In this document: positions 51,472-60,725 of the stretch, one piece after another
Layout of the letters: every line of letters begins with the position of its first letter
Numbering within the stretch: position 1 is the first letter of the stretch
Assembly: GCF_036388275.1 (NCBI RefSeq)
Contig: NZ_DASVSF010000021.1
Span: 1 to 64,000 of the forward strand
DNA: 64,000 bases
Reading direction: 5' to 3'
Origin: Longimicrobium sp.
Lineage (GTDB): Bacteria; Gemmatimonadota; Gemmatimonadetes; Longimicrobiales; Longimicrobiaceae
The notes under the pieces: model-generated
Databases searched by the model: none
The model's input: only the letters and a program-made list of their open reading frames with translations
What the model was told of the DNA's origin: nothing
Position numbers and translations under genes: made by a program

Positions 51472-53232
51472 ATGATGGGAGTCGGCTTTGGTGCTGGCGA
51501 TTCCTTCGACGAGACCTGGATGCGGTACTCGCTTCAGTGGAAGGCCGATGTCCAGCCGCTCGACGAACCGTGGCGCGGCACGCGGCCGGGCCGCGCCATC
51601 GTCGTAGTGATGGTGGAGGGTGACGTGGCGTACAACAAGGTGGTCCCGCTCTCGTCGGTGGCAGACTCCGCGGGCGCGGCGCGTGTCCTTGCCGGCGCCG
51701 TGCGTCACGTCGCTCGCCGCGCCACCGGGTATCCGCCCCGCCTGCTGGTCCGTGACTGGGCCGTGGCGGCGCGCCTGAGCACGGAGTTCGAGCCGTATGA
51801 CCTGGACGTGCGCGTTTCACCCTCGCTCCGCGAGGTCCGGCACACCATCCGCTACCTGGTTACGCTCATCGACGAGCCCGACGTGGCGTGGGACCTCGTT
51901 CCGCTGGAGGGCTGGTACGAGGCCGGCACCGATCCGCACCTGCCCGACGCATTCTTTCGGGCGGCGGCCCGGTTTCGCCGCGCCCGGCCGTGGGAGCGCG
52001 TGGCGGACGGCGAGGCGTTGCTGGTCAGGTGGCGCGGGCGGGAGTCCATCGCCGTCTTTCACCATCCCATGGGCCACGGCCACGTTCTGACGCTCTTCAC
52101 CCACGCGGCCGACTACGAGTCCATGTTCGGTGAGTCGCGTGAGGCGGTGCTGGCGATCAAGTTCGTGGAGCGGGCCGCCCTTCCGCGCGAGTATCGGCGA
52201 TTGATCGCACGCGGTGGGTGGGAGGTGCCGGATCCCCGCGCGTATCCGCTGGCCATCGGCGACGGCACCGCCCTGGGGCGCAGGAAAACTGCCGCCGACG
52301 TCCGTCACTTGGCTGCGGTGCTCGCGGCCGTAGCCGGATGGATTGCGGCGGGCCGGGGTAGGCGCCCCTCCCTGCCGTATGTGGACACCGACAACCGAGT
52401 GGAGCTGCGCCCGGAATTCGACTTCGACCGGGTACCCTGGCCCGCGATGAAGCGTGCCCGGCCGGTGTGTGCGTGCGGGGCCGCGGTCACCCTCCGCGCC
52501 GAGGAAGGGCGCGGCCAGCCGGAGCGCCCTCGCGAGGAGGTGCAGCGGATTCCGGAGTTCGAAGCGCATCTCTTGGACATGGGCACGCGCCCGGCGCTGG
52601 CACGCCGCCGCGCGGCTCACGCGCTGGACTGGTCGCGCTATCTGGACCACCAGGTACGGCTCCCCGCCGAAGCGGCCACGGAGTACGACCTGCGGCTGTT
52701 CCTTTACGACTGGTACCCGCGGTTCGGGCGGGCGAGCGAGGAAGAGGCCGAACGCCTCCCCGCCGCGTTGCGGCACTACTTCCGCTGGCTGGACGAAACG
52801 CACGGGATTGCATATCCCTGGGCCGCCGCCGTACTTCGGGAACGCGAAGCCTTTCTGGCCCGGCTGGAAATCGCGCCCGTGGGGCAGCCCGCGGATGACG
52901 CGGAGGGGGTTTCGGGCGAGCTTGCGCGGTGGCGGCTGCAGCTGGCGGCCGATCTCGACATGCGCGTGCTGCTGCACGACCGCGGGTTCCCGGACCTGGA
53001 GGAGACGCCCGCACGCGGTCATCCTCCGCGCACCGCCGCGCTCGTGCGCGAACTGCAGCGGAACTGGCTGGTCTGGCGCGACGAGCTGGTCGCGAGCGGC
53101 GTGCAGGCGCCGGACCCTCTTCGTGCGGCGCTGGTCGCCCGCCAGCGGGAATGGGAGCGGACCACGCATCCGGAGTACGGTGCTTCGCCCATCAGAGTGG
53201 TCGCCGACGAGGGCTCCAGCGCAACCGGCTGA
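51472..53232 (+). CDS. Hypothetical protein, DUF6930/DUF7309-like
   Basis: A 586-aa soluble protein without signal peptide or membrane span. The first part (about 15-140) has the beta-rich pattern GRAIVVVMVEGDVAYNK and RLLVRDWAVAARL; the middle (about 160-230) has FFRAAARFRRARPWERVADG and a FHHPMGHGHVLTLF strand, similar to the DUF7309 pattern of a PW motif followed by an LxLF/Y strand. The C-terminal third is Arg/Glu-rich and helical. No catalytic motif is recognised. GGGAGAG lies 3 to 4 bases before ATG 51472; a second ATG immediately follows. The family guess rests on pattern memory, so confidence is modest. Confidence 0.62.
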   Translation: MMGVGFGAGDSFDETWMRYSLQWKADVQPLDEPWRGTRPGRAIVVVMVEGDVAYNKVVPLSSVADSAGAARVLAGAVRHVARRATGYPPRLLVRDWAVAARLSTEFEPYDLDVRVSPSLREVRHTIRYLVTLIDEPDVAWDLVPLEGWYEAGTDPHLPDAFFRAAARFRRARPWERVADGEALLVRWRGRESIAVFHHPMGHGHVLTLFTHAADYESMFGESREAVLAIKFVERAALPREYRRLIARGGWEVPDPRAYPLAIGDGTALGRRKTAADVRHLAAVLAAVAGWIAAGRGRRPSLPYVDTDNRVELRPEFDFDRVPWPAMKRARPVCACGAAVTLRAEEGRGQPERPREEVQRIPEFEAHLLDMGTRPALARRRAAHALDWSRYLDHQVRLPAEAATEYDLRLFLYDWYPRFGRASEEEAERLPAALRHYFRWLDETHGIAYPWAAAVLREREAFLARLEIAPVGQPADDAEGVSGELARWRLQLAADLDMRVLLHDRGFPDLEETPARGHPPRTAALVRELQRNWLVWRDELVASGVQAPDPLRAALVARQREWERTTHPEYGASPIRVVADEGSSATG

Positions 53233-53382
53233 AGCCGATGCGCTCGGCCGGAATGGGACCCACGAACTCCGGCCTGAGGCCAGCTTCAAGAGAGATGTCG
53301 GCCGCAGGAATCTTTCCTCGGCGGACGCCGCGCCGTATGTTCCATTTCCTTCCTGCCCGACCTTTTCTCATCGATCGTCATC

Positions 53383-53961
53383 ATGGGGTTCATCATCGCG
53401 GCCGGCGCGGCCGGGCTGATCTGGCTCTGGCTCCGGAATCCAGGAACGCCGCCAAACCAGAACGCCTCCCAGCCGGTGCACCCGCAAGCTGGTCCCGGCG
53501 CGGCGCCGTCCGACGCACCGCCCCTGGAGCGAGCGTCGCCTCCACCGCCGCCGCCCCCCGCTCCCGCTGGCGTCCCCGCATCGCCCACCCGCCCACCCGC
53601 CCTCGAACCCCGGGGCGTTCCGGTGTCTCCCCCGGTGCCGTGGCGGCCGGTGTACCCACTGCCTCAGGTGCAAGCCGTCGCTCCGCCGGCCGTCCTCCCC
53701 TCGCCAGCCGTGCCGCCACCTGCAAAGACGCTTGCTGGCGCCGTCGCCACGCCCGTGCCACCGCTGCCGCTGGGTAGCGTGGCCTCCTCCTTCACACGGG
53801 CAGACAAGCCCGTAGCTCCCCCTCCCGTGCCGTCCCGGCCGGTCGCCGCGTCCACCGCCACGCGATGGGTTCCGCCGGGCGAAGCACGCGCGACTCCAGC
53901 GAGCCCACGGCCTTGTTGTAGGCGTCTACCGCGCTGTCGAGCCCTTTCCCGACCCCGGTGA
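53383..53961 (+). CDS. Proline-rich protein with N-terminal membrane anchor
   Basis: A 192-aa open frame beginning [19 protein letters not shown], a single membrane anchor, then a long Pro/Ala/Val-rich tail (repeated [11 protein letters not shown] and [13 protein letters not shown]) that resembles an extended envelope spacer. The final ~55 residues overlap the convergent 3' end of rmuC by 170 bases, and its terminal [17 protein letters not shown] reads as the antisense of rmuC rather than normal sequence. So the true protein may have lost its original C-terminus through a deletion that joined it to rmuC. No function is assignable. Confidence 0.5.
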   Translation: MGFIIAAGAAGLIWLWLRNPGTPPNQNASQPVHPQAGPGAAPSDAPPLERASPPPPPPPAPAGVPASPTRPPALEPRGVPVSPPVPWRPVYPLPQVQAVAPPAVLPSPAVPPPAKTLAGAVATPVPPLPLGSVASSFTRADKPVAPPPVPSRPVAASTATRWVPPGEARATPASPRPCCRRLPRCRALSRPR

Positions 53962-55186
53962 AGTGCTCCGCCAGCGTGCGAAGGCGCTCGTACAGCACGC
54001 GTCCGTGATTGCTGATCTCGCGCGCATTCTCCGCCAGCTGCTCCTGCCGCCATCCGTACGCAACCGCCTTCAGGAGCGCGATCAGGGTCGTCGGTGTGGC
54101 CAGGACCACGCGGTTCTCCGCACCAAACTCGATCAGTGACGGATCCTGCTCCAGCGCCGCGCTGAAGAAGGTCTCGCCCGGAAGGAAGAGCACCACGAAC
54201 TCGGGAGAGGGCTGGATGTTCTCCTGGTACGCCTTGGCACTCAGCTCCTTGAGGTGCGTCCGCACCTGCCCCGCGTGCGCCTGCAGCGAAGCGACACGCT
54301 TCTCCTCGTCCGGCGCCTCCAGCGCTTCCAGGTAATGCGAGAGCGGCGCCTTGCTATCGACCGCCACGCACCGGCCGTTGGGCAGCTTCACCACCATGTC
54401 GGGGCGCCGCTTGCCCGCGTCGGTCTGCACAGTTTCTTGCTGAACGAAGTCGCAGTACTCCACCATCCCCGCGATCTCGACCACGCGCTTCAGCTGGATC
54501 TCGCCCCAGCGGCCACGGACGCTCGGTGCACGGAGCGGCTTCACCAAGTTGGCGGTCTCGGTGTTCAGCTGAGACTGCATCTGCTGCATGCTCTGCAGAT
54601 GCGCCGACAGCGTCCCATCCGCTTCCACCCGCTTCTTCTCTACTTCGTCGATCTTGGCATCGACTTTCGCGAGCGATTCCGCCATGGGCTTGACCAGCGC
54701 GTCGATCGCCTGGTGCCGCTGCTCCAGGTCCTTCTGCGAGAGAATGTGGAGGCGCCCGAACCGCTCCGTGGCCAATTGAAGGAACGAGGTGGAGCTCGAC
54801 TTCAGCGCCTCTGCCGACAGTGCCTGGAACGCCTCCTTGAAGCGCTGCTCCGCCTCGGCGAGCAGCTTCACCTTTTCGGCGGCCAGCGTCCGCTCCTGGC
54901 GCAGTTCCGCCTGGATCGTCGCGACGCTCCGATCCAGGGCCGTGTTCAACTCGCGCAGCCGCCCGGCTTCGGCCTCGGCGGCCTCCGCACGGCCCCGCAT
55001 CTCGGCGAGTTGCGCCTCCTTCCCTCGCACCCGCTCGTCCAATGCGGCAGTCGCCAACGCGAGCTGCGCCGCGGCGGCACTGGAGGCCGCTGCAGCTCGG
55101 GCCTGGAGGATGAAATACGCTACAAAAGCGCCGATGACGACGCCGACAAGCAGGAGAAGCACGGAAAGGGGGGAGAAATCCATCAT
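53792..55186 (-). CDS. rmuC: RmuC-family DNA recombination protein
   Basis: A 464-aa protein with an N-terminal membrane span (about 6-26), a long coiled coil (about 30-190) and the RmuC nuclease-like domain (about 200-420). The signature segments [40 protein letters not shown] and [23 protein letters not shown] are present. RmuC limits recombination at inverted repeats. The last ~35 residues (after about LESRVL) are unlike the usual RmuC end and overlap a convergent proline-rich gene, suggesting a changed C-terminus. ATG 55186 (MMDFSPLS) is chosen; a TTG three codons earlier is possible. Confidence 0.88.
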   Translation of the reverse strand: MMDFSPLSVLLLLVGVVIGAFVAYFILQARAAAASSAAAAQLALATAALDERVRGKEAQLAEMRGRAEAAEAEAGRLRELNTALDRSVATIQAELRQERTLAAEKVKLLAEAEQRFKEAFQALSAEALKSSSTSFLQLATERFGRLHILSQKDLEQRHQAIDALVKPMAESLAKVDAKIDEVEKKRVEADGTLSAHLQSMQQMQSQLNTETANLVKPLRAPSVRGRWGEIQLKRVVEIAGMVEYCDFVQQETVQTDAGKRRPDMVVKLPNGRCVAVDSKAPLSHYLEALEAPDEEKRVASLQAHAGQVRTHLKELSAKAYQENIQPSPEFVVLFLPGETFFSAALEQDPSLIEFGAENRVVLATPTTLIALLKAVAYGWRQEQLAENAREISNHGRVLYERLRTLAEHFTGVGKGLDSAVDAYNKAVGSLESRVLRPAEPIAWRWTRRPAGTAREGELRACLPV

Positions 55187-55329
55187 CGAGATCAAAGCAA
55201 GGGGTAAACCGGAGGGTAGTGCGGAGGAGGAGCAGCTACGCCGATTTACGAAAAGGAACGAATGGAGCGACGTCGGGCAAGCGCCGGGTTTTGTTCGACA
55301 TCGGGTCGGGGGGGGTGCTGCGCGTCGGT

Positions 55330-57342
55330 TTAGGTCTGTTCGTCCAACCCGGCGGGCGTAGCGGCGTTGTCTGTGATAGAGGCCCCTCTGAAACGTCCTG
55401 CCCGAGCTATGGGCTCAGTCGTCCGGTGTAGCGTAGCGGGGCCATCAGGCTGCACGAAGATGCTGGAGTATTCCGCGCCTTCACCCGCGATGCGCATTTC
55501 CAGAGGCGCCGGGCTGAAGGTCGCGTTGTATTCTGCCCTGAGGTCTAGGATCACCTGGTACAAAGCAGTCGTAGCCTCATCGGACATTTCCTCATGCGCT
55601 ACGAAGGTATCGATGGAGTCGTTCCATTGTTCTCCGATTGCTCCGAACGCTGCGAACGCAACCGGCTTCACCAAGTGCCCGAGTTCCGGTATCCGTACGA
55701 CCGACAGGAACGCTTGCAGCCAAAGGTCAGCACTGTTTCTAGCAAGGACAGCAGCCGTGACCAACGCGGTTGCGCACTCATCAACAGCACTGCGATGCTG
55801 CAACTGGACAGCTAGACGTAGCCACCCGTTGACATCCAGCGGATCGAGACGCAAGGCATCCCCTGCAACAGCCGGATTCGAATCCAATTCAAGTAGCGTT
55901 GCCGCTCTTGCTGTCTCTCTGCGGACCTCGTCTCCGTACCTCTCTGACAGCATGCTTACTACGAGCCGCTTCAACACCCATTCGTAGTCCGATTTCTCCT
56001 CAGCGTCCAAATACGAATCGAACGCATCGCCCGCCGCAGCAAACCGGCCCGCATACATCAATGCGTCTGCGTACAATGCTCTCCAAGACGGCCGCCCACC
56101 CAAAGCGATCGCTTTGCCATACAGGGCCGCCGAAAGACGATACCGTCTCGCTCCGAACAGTAGACCGGCAATCTCTTTCCAGTAGTAGTCTCTCTGAAGA
56201 TACGGTGGATGAATGTCCCCAGCGCGCCGGTATAGGCGCAGAGCTTCCCGATCACGGCCCGCTTGGCGCAACTGGTTGCCGAGGTTGTAGATCGCGATGG
56301 CGAGTTCGCGTGCGTCGGTTTCACGATCATAGCTGTCGATCTTACGTCGGAGGTGCCGTTCAACTGCCTCGTGATCCCGATCGGAAAGCCCCGGCATGAG
56401 ACCGAGAACGAGGAGAGGGTCCGTCGCAAATCGGTTATCGGGGTTCTTGAGCATCTTGTCGGCCATCTCGAACGCTAACCCAAATCGACGAGAGGCAAGG
56501 AGGCTATGGCCAATGATCAACAACATCTCGGGAGCGGTAAGAATCGCCGAGTCATCGGCTACCATGTTGGCGAGCGTCGAGGCAAGGTTGTGGTCACCGA
56601 CCCGCGAGATTGCCACCGCAGCCAATATCACGACGTCAGCACCAAGCGTGTTGTCGAAGGTTGAGGCAGTCGAATAGTGGATGGTCACGCTCGGCGCACC
56701 TCTGAAACTGACGACCAACTTCTCAGATTCAGCGTGAATCCAAAGGGCTCCGTCCGTGCTTTGTTCGTTGAAGATTGCGCCGCATTTCCGCAGATACGCT
56801 CGAATGCTGTGCAATGCACGAGGCGCCGACAGTGTTCCGACACTCGGGCTGAAAATCCGAATCTCAACGGGAATCGGGAGCGGAATGCAACCTTTGGTGT
56901 AACGCCTGCGAATCTGGAGATCTTGCTCCAGGATCCCAGGCCTGTGCTCGTCCCACTCGTGTTCGGCACGAAACGGGATCATGAGTGTCTTCGTGCCTAG
57001 ACGGCCATAGAACGGATCGAATTGGTGAAACCACTGCGCAAATAACCGGTCATCTTCCAACTCCCATAGCACTATTAGGACGGGGAGATCCAGTATTTTA
57101 TAATACCGGCCGGTCTCGACGCGCAGTCGGACTGAAGGGCGACGGGACGGTTTTTGAGTGGCTTTGATTTGAACCCAAAAACGCAGGCCAGTCGGGCTGC
57201 CATCTGGAGCGAACAGTTCGACGCTACCGTCAATTCCGTAGTCTGGCTGTTCAGAGCGGAACACCCACGCGGAAGGTAGGCGCTGTTGAAAAGCGAGTAG
57301 CGACCTCGCTTCTAATTGATGCGATGGGGCTCGGTTCGGCAT
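55330..57342 (-). CDS. DUF4365 nuclease-like domain fused to TPR-like repeats
   Basis: A 670-aa protein of unusual design. Residues 1-150 match DUF4365, a PD-(D/E)xK nuclease-like fold: E12 in QLEARS, D38 in DYGIDG with E42 in the next strand, and QIK at 58-60 form the likely active site. The rest (about 290-560) is helical and TPR-like ([39 protein letters not shown]). GC content and codon use fall below the neighbouring genes, so it is probably acquired. Its neighbours are rmuC and a VapBC-type pair. DUF4365 is common in accessory and defence-like settings; a role as a defence effector is inference only. Confidence 0.72.
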   Translation of the reverse strand: MPNRAPSHQLEARSLLAFQQRLPSAWVFRSEQPDYGIDGSVELFAPDGSPTGLRFWVQIKATQKPSRRPSVRLRVETGRYYKILDLPVLIVLWELEDDRLFAQWFHQFDPFYGRLGTKTLMIPFRAEHEWDEHRPGILEQDLQIRRRYTKGCIPLPIPVEIRIFSPSVGTLSAPRALHSIRAYLRKCGAIFNEQSTDGALWIHAESEKLVVSFRGAPSVTIHYSTASTFDNTLGADVVILAAVAISRVGDHNLASTLANMVADDSAILTAPEMLLIIGHSLLASRRFGLAFEMADKMLKNPDNRFATDPLLVLGLMPGLSDRDHEAVERHLRRKIDSYDRETDARELAIAIYNLGNQLRQAGRDREALRLYRRAGDIHPPYLQRDYYWKEIAGLLFGARRYRLSAALYGKAIALGGRPSWRALYADALMYAGRFAAAGDAFDSYLDAEEKSDYEWVLKRLVVSMLSERYGDEVRRETARAATLLELDSNPAVAGDALRLDPLDVNGWLRLAVQLQHRSAVDECATALVTAAVLARNSADLWLQAFLSVVRIPELGHLVKPVAFAAFGAIGEQWNDSIDTFVAHEEMSDEATTALYQVILDLRAEYNATFSPAPLEMRIAGEGAEYSSIFVQPDGPATLHRTTEPIARAGRFRGASITDNAATPAGLDEQT

Positions 57343-57675
57343 TGATCACAAGCAGGTTCAACGACGTGAGGATTCAACTCGTACTCAGCTCTGAGGCCGC
57401 TCGCATCCGCTTCAGCACGCGGCGTACCGCGCACCGTACAGCCGCGGCACGAGGCAGCATTCGCTCGCCAAAATCCGTAGCGCTACTGTCCGACGACGCC
57501 CTACGATCTCAGGGCATCCCAGGGACAGCAGGCAGGGTTCAGCATGAGGGTCGCGATGGGATGGCAGCGGGGGGCACGACCGGCGCGAGGTATGTGCGGC
57601 GGGATCGGCAAGCCGGCGTTTTTTAGCTTGAGCCGGGCGGGCCTGGAGGGCCGGTATTCGTGGACAATCAAACGT

Positions 57676-57702
57676 CCCGGCGCTGCTCGGACAAGCGCCG
57701 GG
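57676..57702 (-). terminator. Hairpin downstream of vapC, possible terminator
   Basis: The arms cccggcgct (57676-57684) and agcgccggg (57694-57702) flank a 9-base loop. On the minus strand the hairpin is about 90 bases past the vapC stop, with a short T-containing tail (acgtttgattg). Confidence 0.5.
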
Positions 57703-57755
57703 TGTATTCGGTTTCAAGGCAGAGAGGCGCAAACGAGCGCCGGTGCTCAGAAAGC

Positions 57756-57775
57756 ACGGGCGCGGAGCCGAAGCT
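57756..57775. repeat. 20-bp direct repeat, left copy
   Basis: acgggcgcggagccgaagct is identical at 57756-57775 and 58613-58632. The right copy is part of the rpsA terminator stem; the left copy lacks the complementary arm. The repeats bracket the VapBC-like pair. Confidence 0.8.
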
Positions 57776-57792
57776 TCGGCCGAACGGGGGCG

Positions 57793-58233
57793 TTAGATGT
57801 AGGTGTCCAGTTGCAGAATGCGAAGGCCCGGGAGCGCAGGGAGCCGGCGATCGTTCGTTACAAACGTGGTGCAGCCCTCGGCGAGCGCCGCCGCGAGTTG
57901 GAGCGCATCCGGCGTGCGCCCTCCGGCTACGGCCCGGAGTTGGGCCGCCGCACGCAGGAGCGGTCTGTCGATCTCACGGAGCACGACACCTCTGCCGCGG
58001 GTCAGGAGTGCTTCGTAGCGATCGGCCAGCGGCTGGTTTCCGGCGCGATACGGCACCACCAGCACCTCCAGCAGTGTCACCGCCGATGTAACAATCGTTA
58101 CCGCCTCGAGATCGGCGGCGGCAAACAACGGACGCAGCGGCGGGAGATAGGTAGGGTGCGCCTCGATGAAGTAGATGAACGCAACGGTGTCGACCCCTAC
58201 CGGGCCCGGTCCCACGTCGTCAATCAATCCCAC
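57793..58233 (-). CDS. VapC-type PIN-domain toxin
   Basis: A 146-aa PIN-domain RNase toxin. The acidic active site is present: D15 in VGVDTVAFIYFIE, Glu in TLLEVLVVPYR, Asp in RTPDALQLAAAL and Asp in TNDRRL. GTG at 58233 overlaps the antitoxin stop by 10 bases, as in many vapBC operons. The target is probably tRNA or rRNA. The pair lies inside two copies of a 20-bp repeat taken from the rpsA terminator. Confidence 0.9.
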   Translation of the reverse strand: MGLIDDVGPGPVGVDTVAFIYFIEAHPTYLPPLRPLFAAADLEAVTIVTSAVTLLEVLVVPYRAGNQPLADRYEALLTRGRGVVLREIDRPLLRAAAQLRAVAGGRTPDALQLAAALAEGCTTFVTNDRRLPALPGLRILQLDTYI

Positions 58234-58451
58234 GACGCTCGCTCTCCGTCCACGTACCGCCCTGCGTCTACCCCGGACCAGAGCTCCTTCCCAAGTCCCT
58301 CAAGCTCCAGGATCGAGAGTCGCTGCGGCGCGAGAACTTCGGACAGGATGTGCGTCACTTCCTGCGCGACCGATCGGTGCCGGGATTCGGCGCGGGACTT
58401 CAGCGCCTCGTACAGGGCGTCTGGTACGTTCTTTACATTCAGGGTCGCCAT
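58224..58451 (-). CDS. FitA/VapB-type ribbon-helix-helix antitoxin
   Basis: A 75-aa antitoxin. The N-terminal ribbon-helix-helix (MATLNVKNVPDALYEALKSR, RHRSVAQEVTHILSEVL) matches the FitA type that binds the operon promoter as a dimer; the C-terminal tail carries the toxin-binding part. AAAGGAGG lies 6 bases before the ATG at 58451. It precedes and overlaps the VapC gene by 10 bases, so antitoxin is made first. Confidence 0.9.
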   Translation of the reverse strand: MATLNVKNVPDALYEALKSRAESRHRSVAQEVTHILSEVLAPQRLSILELEGLGKELWSGVDAGRYVDGERASWD

Positions 58452-58612
58452 GGCATCCTCCTTTGTCCTCCAATGTGGAGGAACCCCAACGAAGCGTCAA
58501 GCTTGCGAGTAGCACAAGGATGTCGCCCACCGGCTTGGAACGCTTTGGCCGGAGACCACAACACCCCCGGCGGCCGCGCCGTTGTGAGTCGCCGGCACAT
58601 ACCTGCGCAAAA

Positions 58613-58632
58613 ACGGGCGCGGAGCCGAAGCT
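58613..58632. repeat. 20-bp direct repeat, right copy
   Basis: Identical to 57756-57775; it forms the left arm and loop of the rpsA terminator hairpin. Confidence 0.8.
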
Positions 58633-58640
58633 CCGCGCCC
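58615..58640 (-). terminator. Intrinsic terminator of rpsA
   Basis: The stem gggcgcggagc / gctccgcgccc (58615-58625 and 58630-58640) has a 4-base loop and a TTTTT tract on the minus strand (58609-58613), 32 bases beyond the rpsA stop. Confidence 0.9.
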
Positions 58641-58671
58641 ATCTTCAGCGCGATGGGCCCGTCCGAGAGGC

Positions 58672-60621
58672 TTACGCCTGCTCGTCCGTGCCGGCGTCCG
58701 CGTCCGCGGCCGGAGCGTCGTCCGAAGCCGGAGCCTCGTCCGCCGCCGGAGCCGCGTCGGCCGAAGCCTCCACAGCCGGGGCTTCGTCGGCCGCGGGCGC
58801 GTCGTCGGCACTCGCGGTGGTCTCGGAAGCCTCATCACCCGCAACCGCCGGGGTGGCCGCCACGGTGAACTGCGGCACGCCGCCCTCGAACTTGGGCACC
58901 CGCACCACTTCGCAGACGATGCGGTGGTTGGCCGCGTCGACCTCGGTGATGCGCATGTCGAGCATGTCGCCCTCGGCGAACACGTCCGCCGGGTTCTGCA
59001 GGCCGGTCACGCCGATCTGCGAAACGGGCACGAAGCCCTCGACGTCGTTGCCCAGGTCCACCGCCACGCCCTTGTCCTGCAGGCGGGTGATGGGGCCGGC
59101 GATCTCCTGGCCCGCGTGGTACTGCGTGGCGATGTCGCCCCACGGGTCGTCCTGGGTCTGCTTGAGGCCCAGCGAGATGCGCTTGTTCTCGGCGTCCACG
59201 CCCAGGATCACCACGTCGACGTCGTCACCCTTCTTGACGACTTCCGACGGGTGCTGGATGCGCTTCGTCCAGCTCATGTCCGAAATGTGCACCAGGCCGT
59301 CGATGCCCGGCTCGATCTCGACGAAGGCGCCGAAGCTGGTGAGGTTGCGGACCTTGCCGGAAAGGCGCGTGCCCACCGGGTACTTGGCCGGCAGCGCGTG
59401 CCACGGGTCTTCCTCGATCTGCTTCATGCCCAGCGAGATCTTCTCGCCTTCCGGATCCACCTTCAGGATCACCGCCTCGATCTCGTCGCCCAGCGACACG
59501 ATCTTGGACGGGTGCCGGACGTTGCGCGTCCAGCTCATCTCGGAGATGTGCACCAGGCCCTCGACACCCTTCTCCAGCTCCACGAAGGCGCCGTAGTTGG
59601 TGATCGAGACCACGCGGCCGCGAACGCGGGCGCCCACCGGGTACTTCGACTCGACGTCCTTCCAGGGGTAGTCCTGCAGCTGCTTCAGGCCCAGCGAAAG
59701 GCGCTCGCGCTCCCAATCGATGTCCAGGACCTTCACCTCCAGCTCGTCGCCGATGCCCACCACCTCGGACGGGTGGCCCACACGGCCCCACGACATGTCG
59801 GTGATGTGAAGCAGGCCGTCCATGCCGCCCAGGTCGATGAACGCACCGAAGTCGGTGATGTTCTTGACGATGCCCACGCGCTGCTGGCCTACCTCGAGCT
59901 CCTTCTTCAGCTTGTCGCGCTTGATCTCGCGGTCGGCTTCCAGGAGCACGCGGCGCGACACCACGATGTTGCGGCGGCGCTTGTTGAGCTTGATGATCTT
60001 GAACTCGTACGTCTCGCCGATCAGGTCCTCGATGTTCGGAACCCGGCGCAGCGCGATCTGCGAGCCCGGCAGGAACGCGTCGACGCCCATCAGGTCGACG
60101 GTGACGCCGCCCTTGATCTTGCGGGTGAGCATGCCGGCCACCGCGGTGCCGTTCTCGTACGCCACGCGGATCTGCTCCCACACGCGCAGGAAGTCGGCCT
60201 TCTTCTTGGAGAGGACGACCACGCCGTCCTCGTCCTCGAGGTTCTCGAGGAAGACCTCGACCTCGTCGCCGATCTGCAGCGAGTCCGGGTCCTTGAACTC
60301 GTCGCGGGTGACCGCGCCCTCGCTCTTGAAGCCCAGGTCCAGGATCACCGCCTTGTCGGTGATGCGAAGGATGCGGGCCTTGACGATCTCACCCTCTTCG
60401 ATGTTGCTGAGGGTGGGCTCGTACATGTCGAGCATCGCCTCGTACTCTTCGGACGTGTACTCGTCTTCGTCGAAGAGGTCGGGGCGAATGCCGAGCGAAC
60501 GCGCGCGCTCGGCGATCTGCTCGATGGTAAGCTCATTGCCCGGGCGCCAGGGCTCGCGGGCGACGGCGACGCCGCCCTCGTCCTCGCCGGACAAGAAGTC
60601 TGCTGCGGTGATGTCGGACAT
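58672..60621 (-). CDS. rpsA: 30S ribosomal protein S1
   Basis: A 649-aa protein with six S1 RNA-binding domains in a row; the third to fifth are the most regular (DFGAFIDLGGMDGLLHITDM, YGAFVELEKGVEGLVHISEM and FGAFVEIEPGIDGLVHISDM). It unwinds mRNA and helps 30S bind mRNA. An unusual acidic Ala/Asp/Glu/Pro-rich tail of about 50 residues follows the last domain. cmk lies 104 bases upstream on the same strand, the usual cmk-rpsA order. A strong terminator follows; the VapBC cassette sits just beyond it. Confidence 0.97.
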   Translation of the reverse strand: MSDITAADFLSGEDEGGVAVAREPWRPGNELTIEQIAERARSLGIRPDLFDEDEYTSEEYEAMLDMYEPTLSNIEEGEIVKARILRITDKAVILDLGFKSEGAVTRDEFKDPDSLQIGDEVEVFLENLEDEDGVVVLSKKKADFLRVWEQIRVAYENGTAVAGMLTRKIKGGVTVDLMGVDAFLPGSQIALRRVPNIEDLIGETYEFKIIKLNKRRRNIVVSRRVLLEADREIKRDKLKKELEVGQQRVGIVKNITDFGAFIDLGGMDGLLHITDMSWGRVGHPSEVVGIGDELEVKVLDIDWERERLSLGLKQLQDYPWKDVESKYPVGARVRGRVVSITNYGAFVELEKGVEGLVHISEMSWTRNVRHPSKIVSLGDEIEAVILKVDPEGEKISLGMKQIEEDPWHALPAKYPVGTRLSGKVRNLTSFGAFVEIEPGIDGLVHISDMSWTKRIQHPSEVVKKGDDVDVVILGVDAENKRISLGLKQTQDDPWGDIATQYHAGQEIAGPITRLQDKGVAVDLGNDVEGFVPVSQIGVTGLQNPADVFAEGDMLDMRITEVDAANHRIVCEVVRVPKFEGGVPQFTVAATPAVAGDEASETTASADDAPAADEAPAVEASADAAPAADEAPASDDAPAADADAGTDEQA

Positions 60622-60725
60622 GTGGTGTGGATCTCCCGTAACTCCCGCCGGCGGGATGGGTGCCGGCGGTGGGTTTGAGGGTGAGCGGTTGAGGGCCTGA
60701 AAAACTGCCCGGGAAACGGAGAAAG

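Larger units (their letters stand above)
57343..57792. other. Intergenic region between DUF4365 gene and vapC
   Basis: No gene is seen in 450 bases. It holds a hairpin (57676-57702) and one copy of a 20-bp direct repeat shared with the rpsA terminator (57756-57775). Confidence 0.5.

Noticed and set aside
53383..53961. Proline-rich frame as a pure shadow of rmuC
   Set aside because: Over 400 bases lie outside rmuC, and it starts with a clear membrane anchor, so it is kept as a low-confidence gene.
55276..57705. A possible direct repeat (caagcgccgggt) flanking the DUF4365 gene
   Set aside because: Only 12 bases match, and the right copy belongs to a hairpin. This is too short to claim an insertion boundary.
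58924..60678. A 584-codon open frame on the plus strand opposite rpsA
   Set aside because: Antisense shadow of S1 with a low-complexity His/Val/Leu composition. rpsA is certain on the minus strand.
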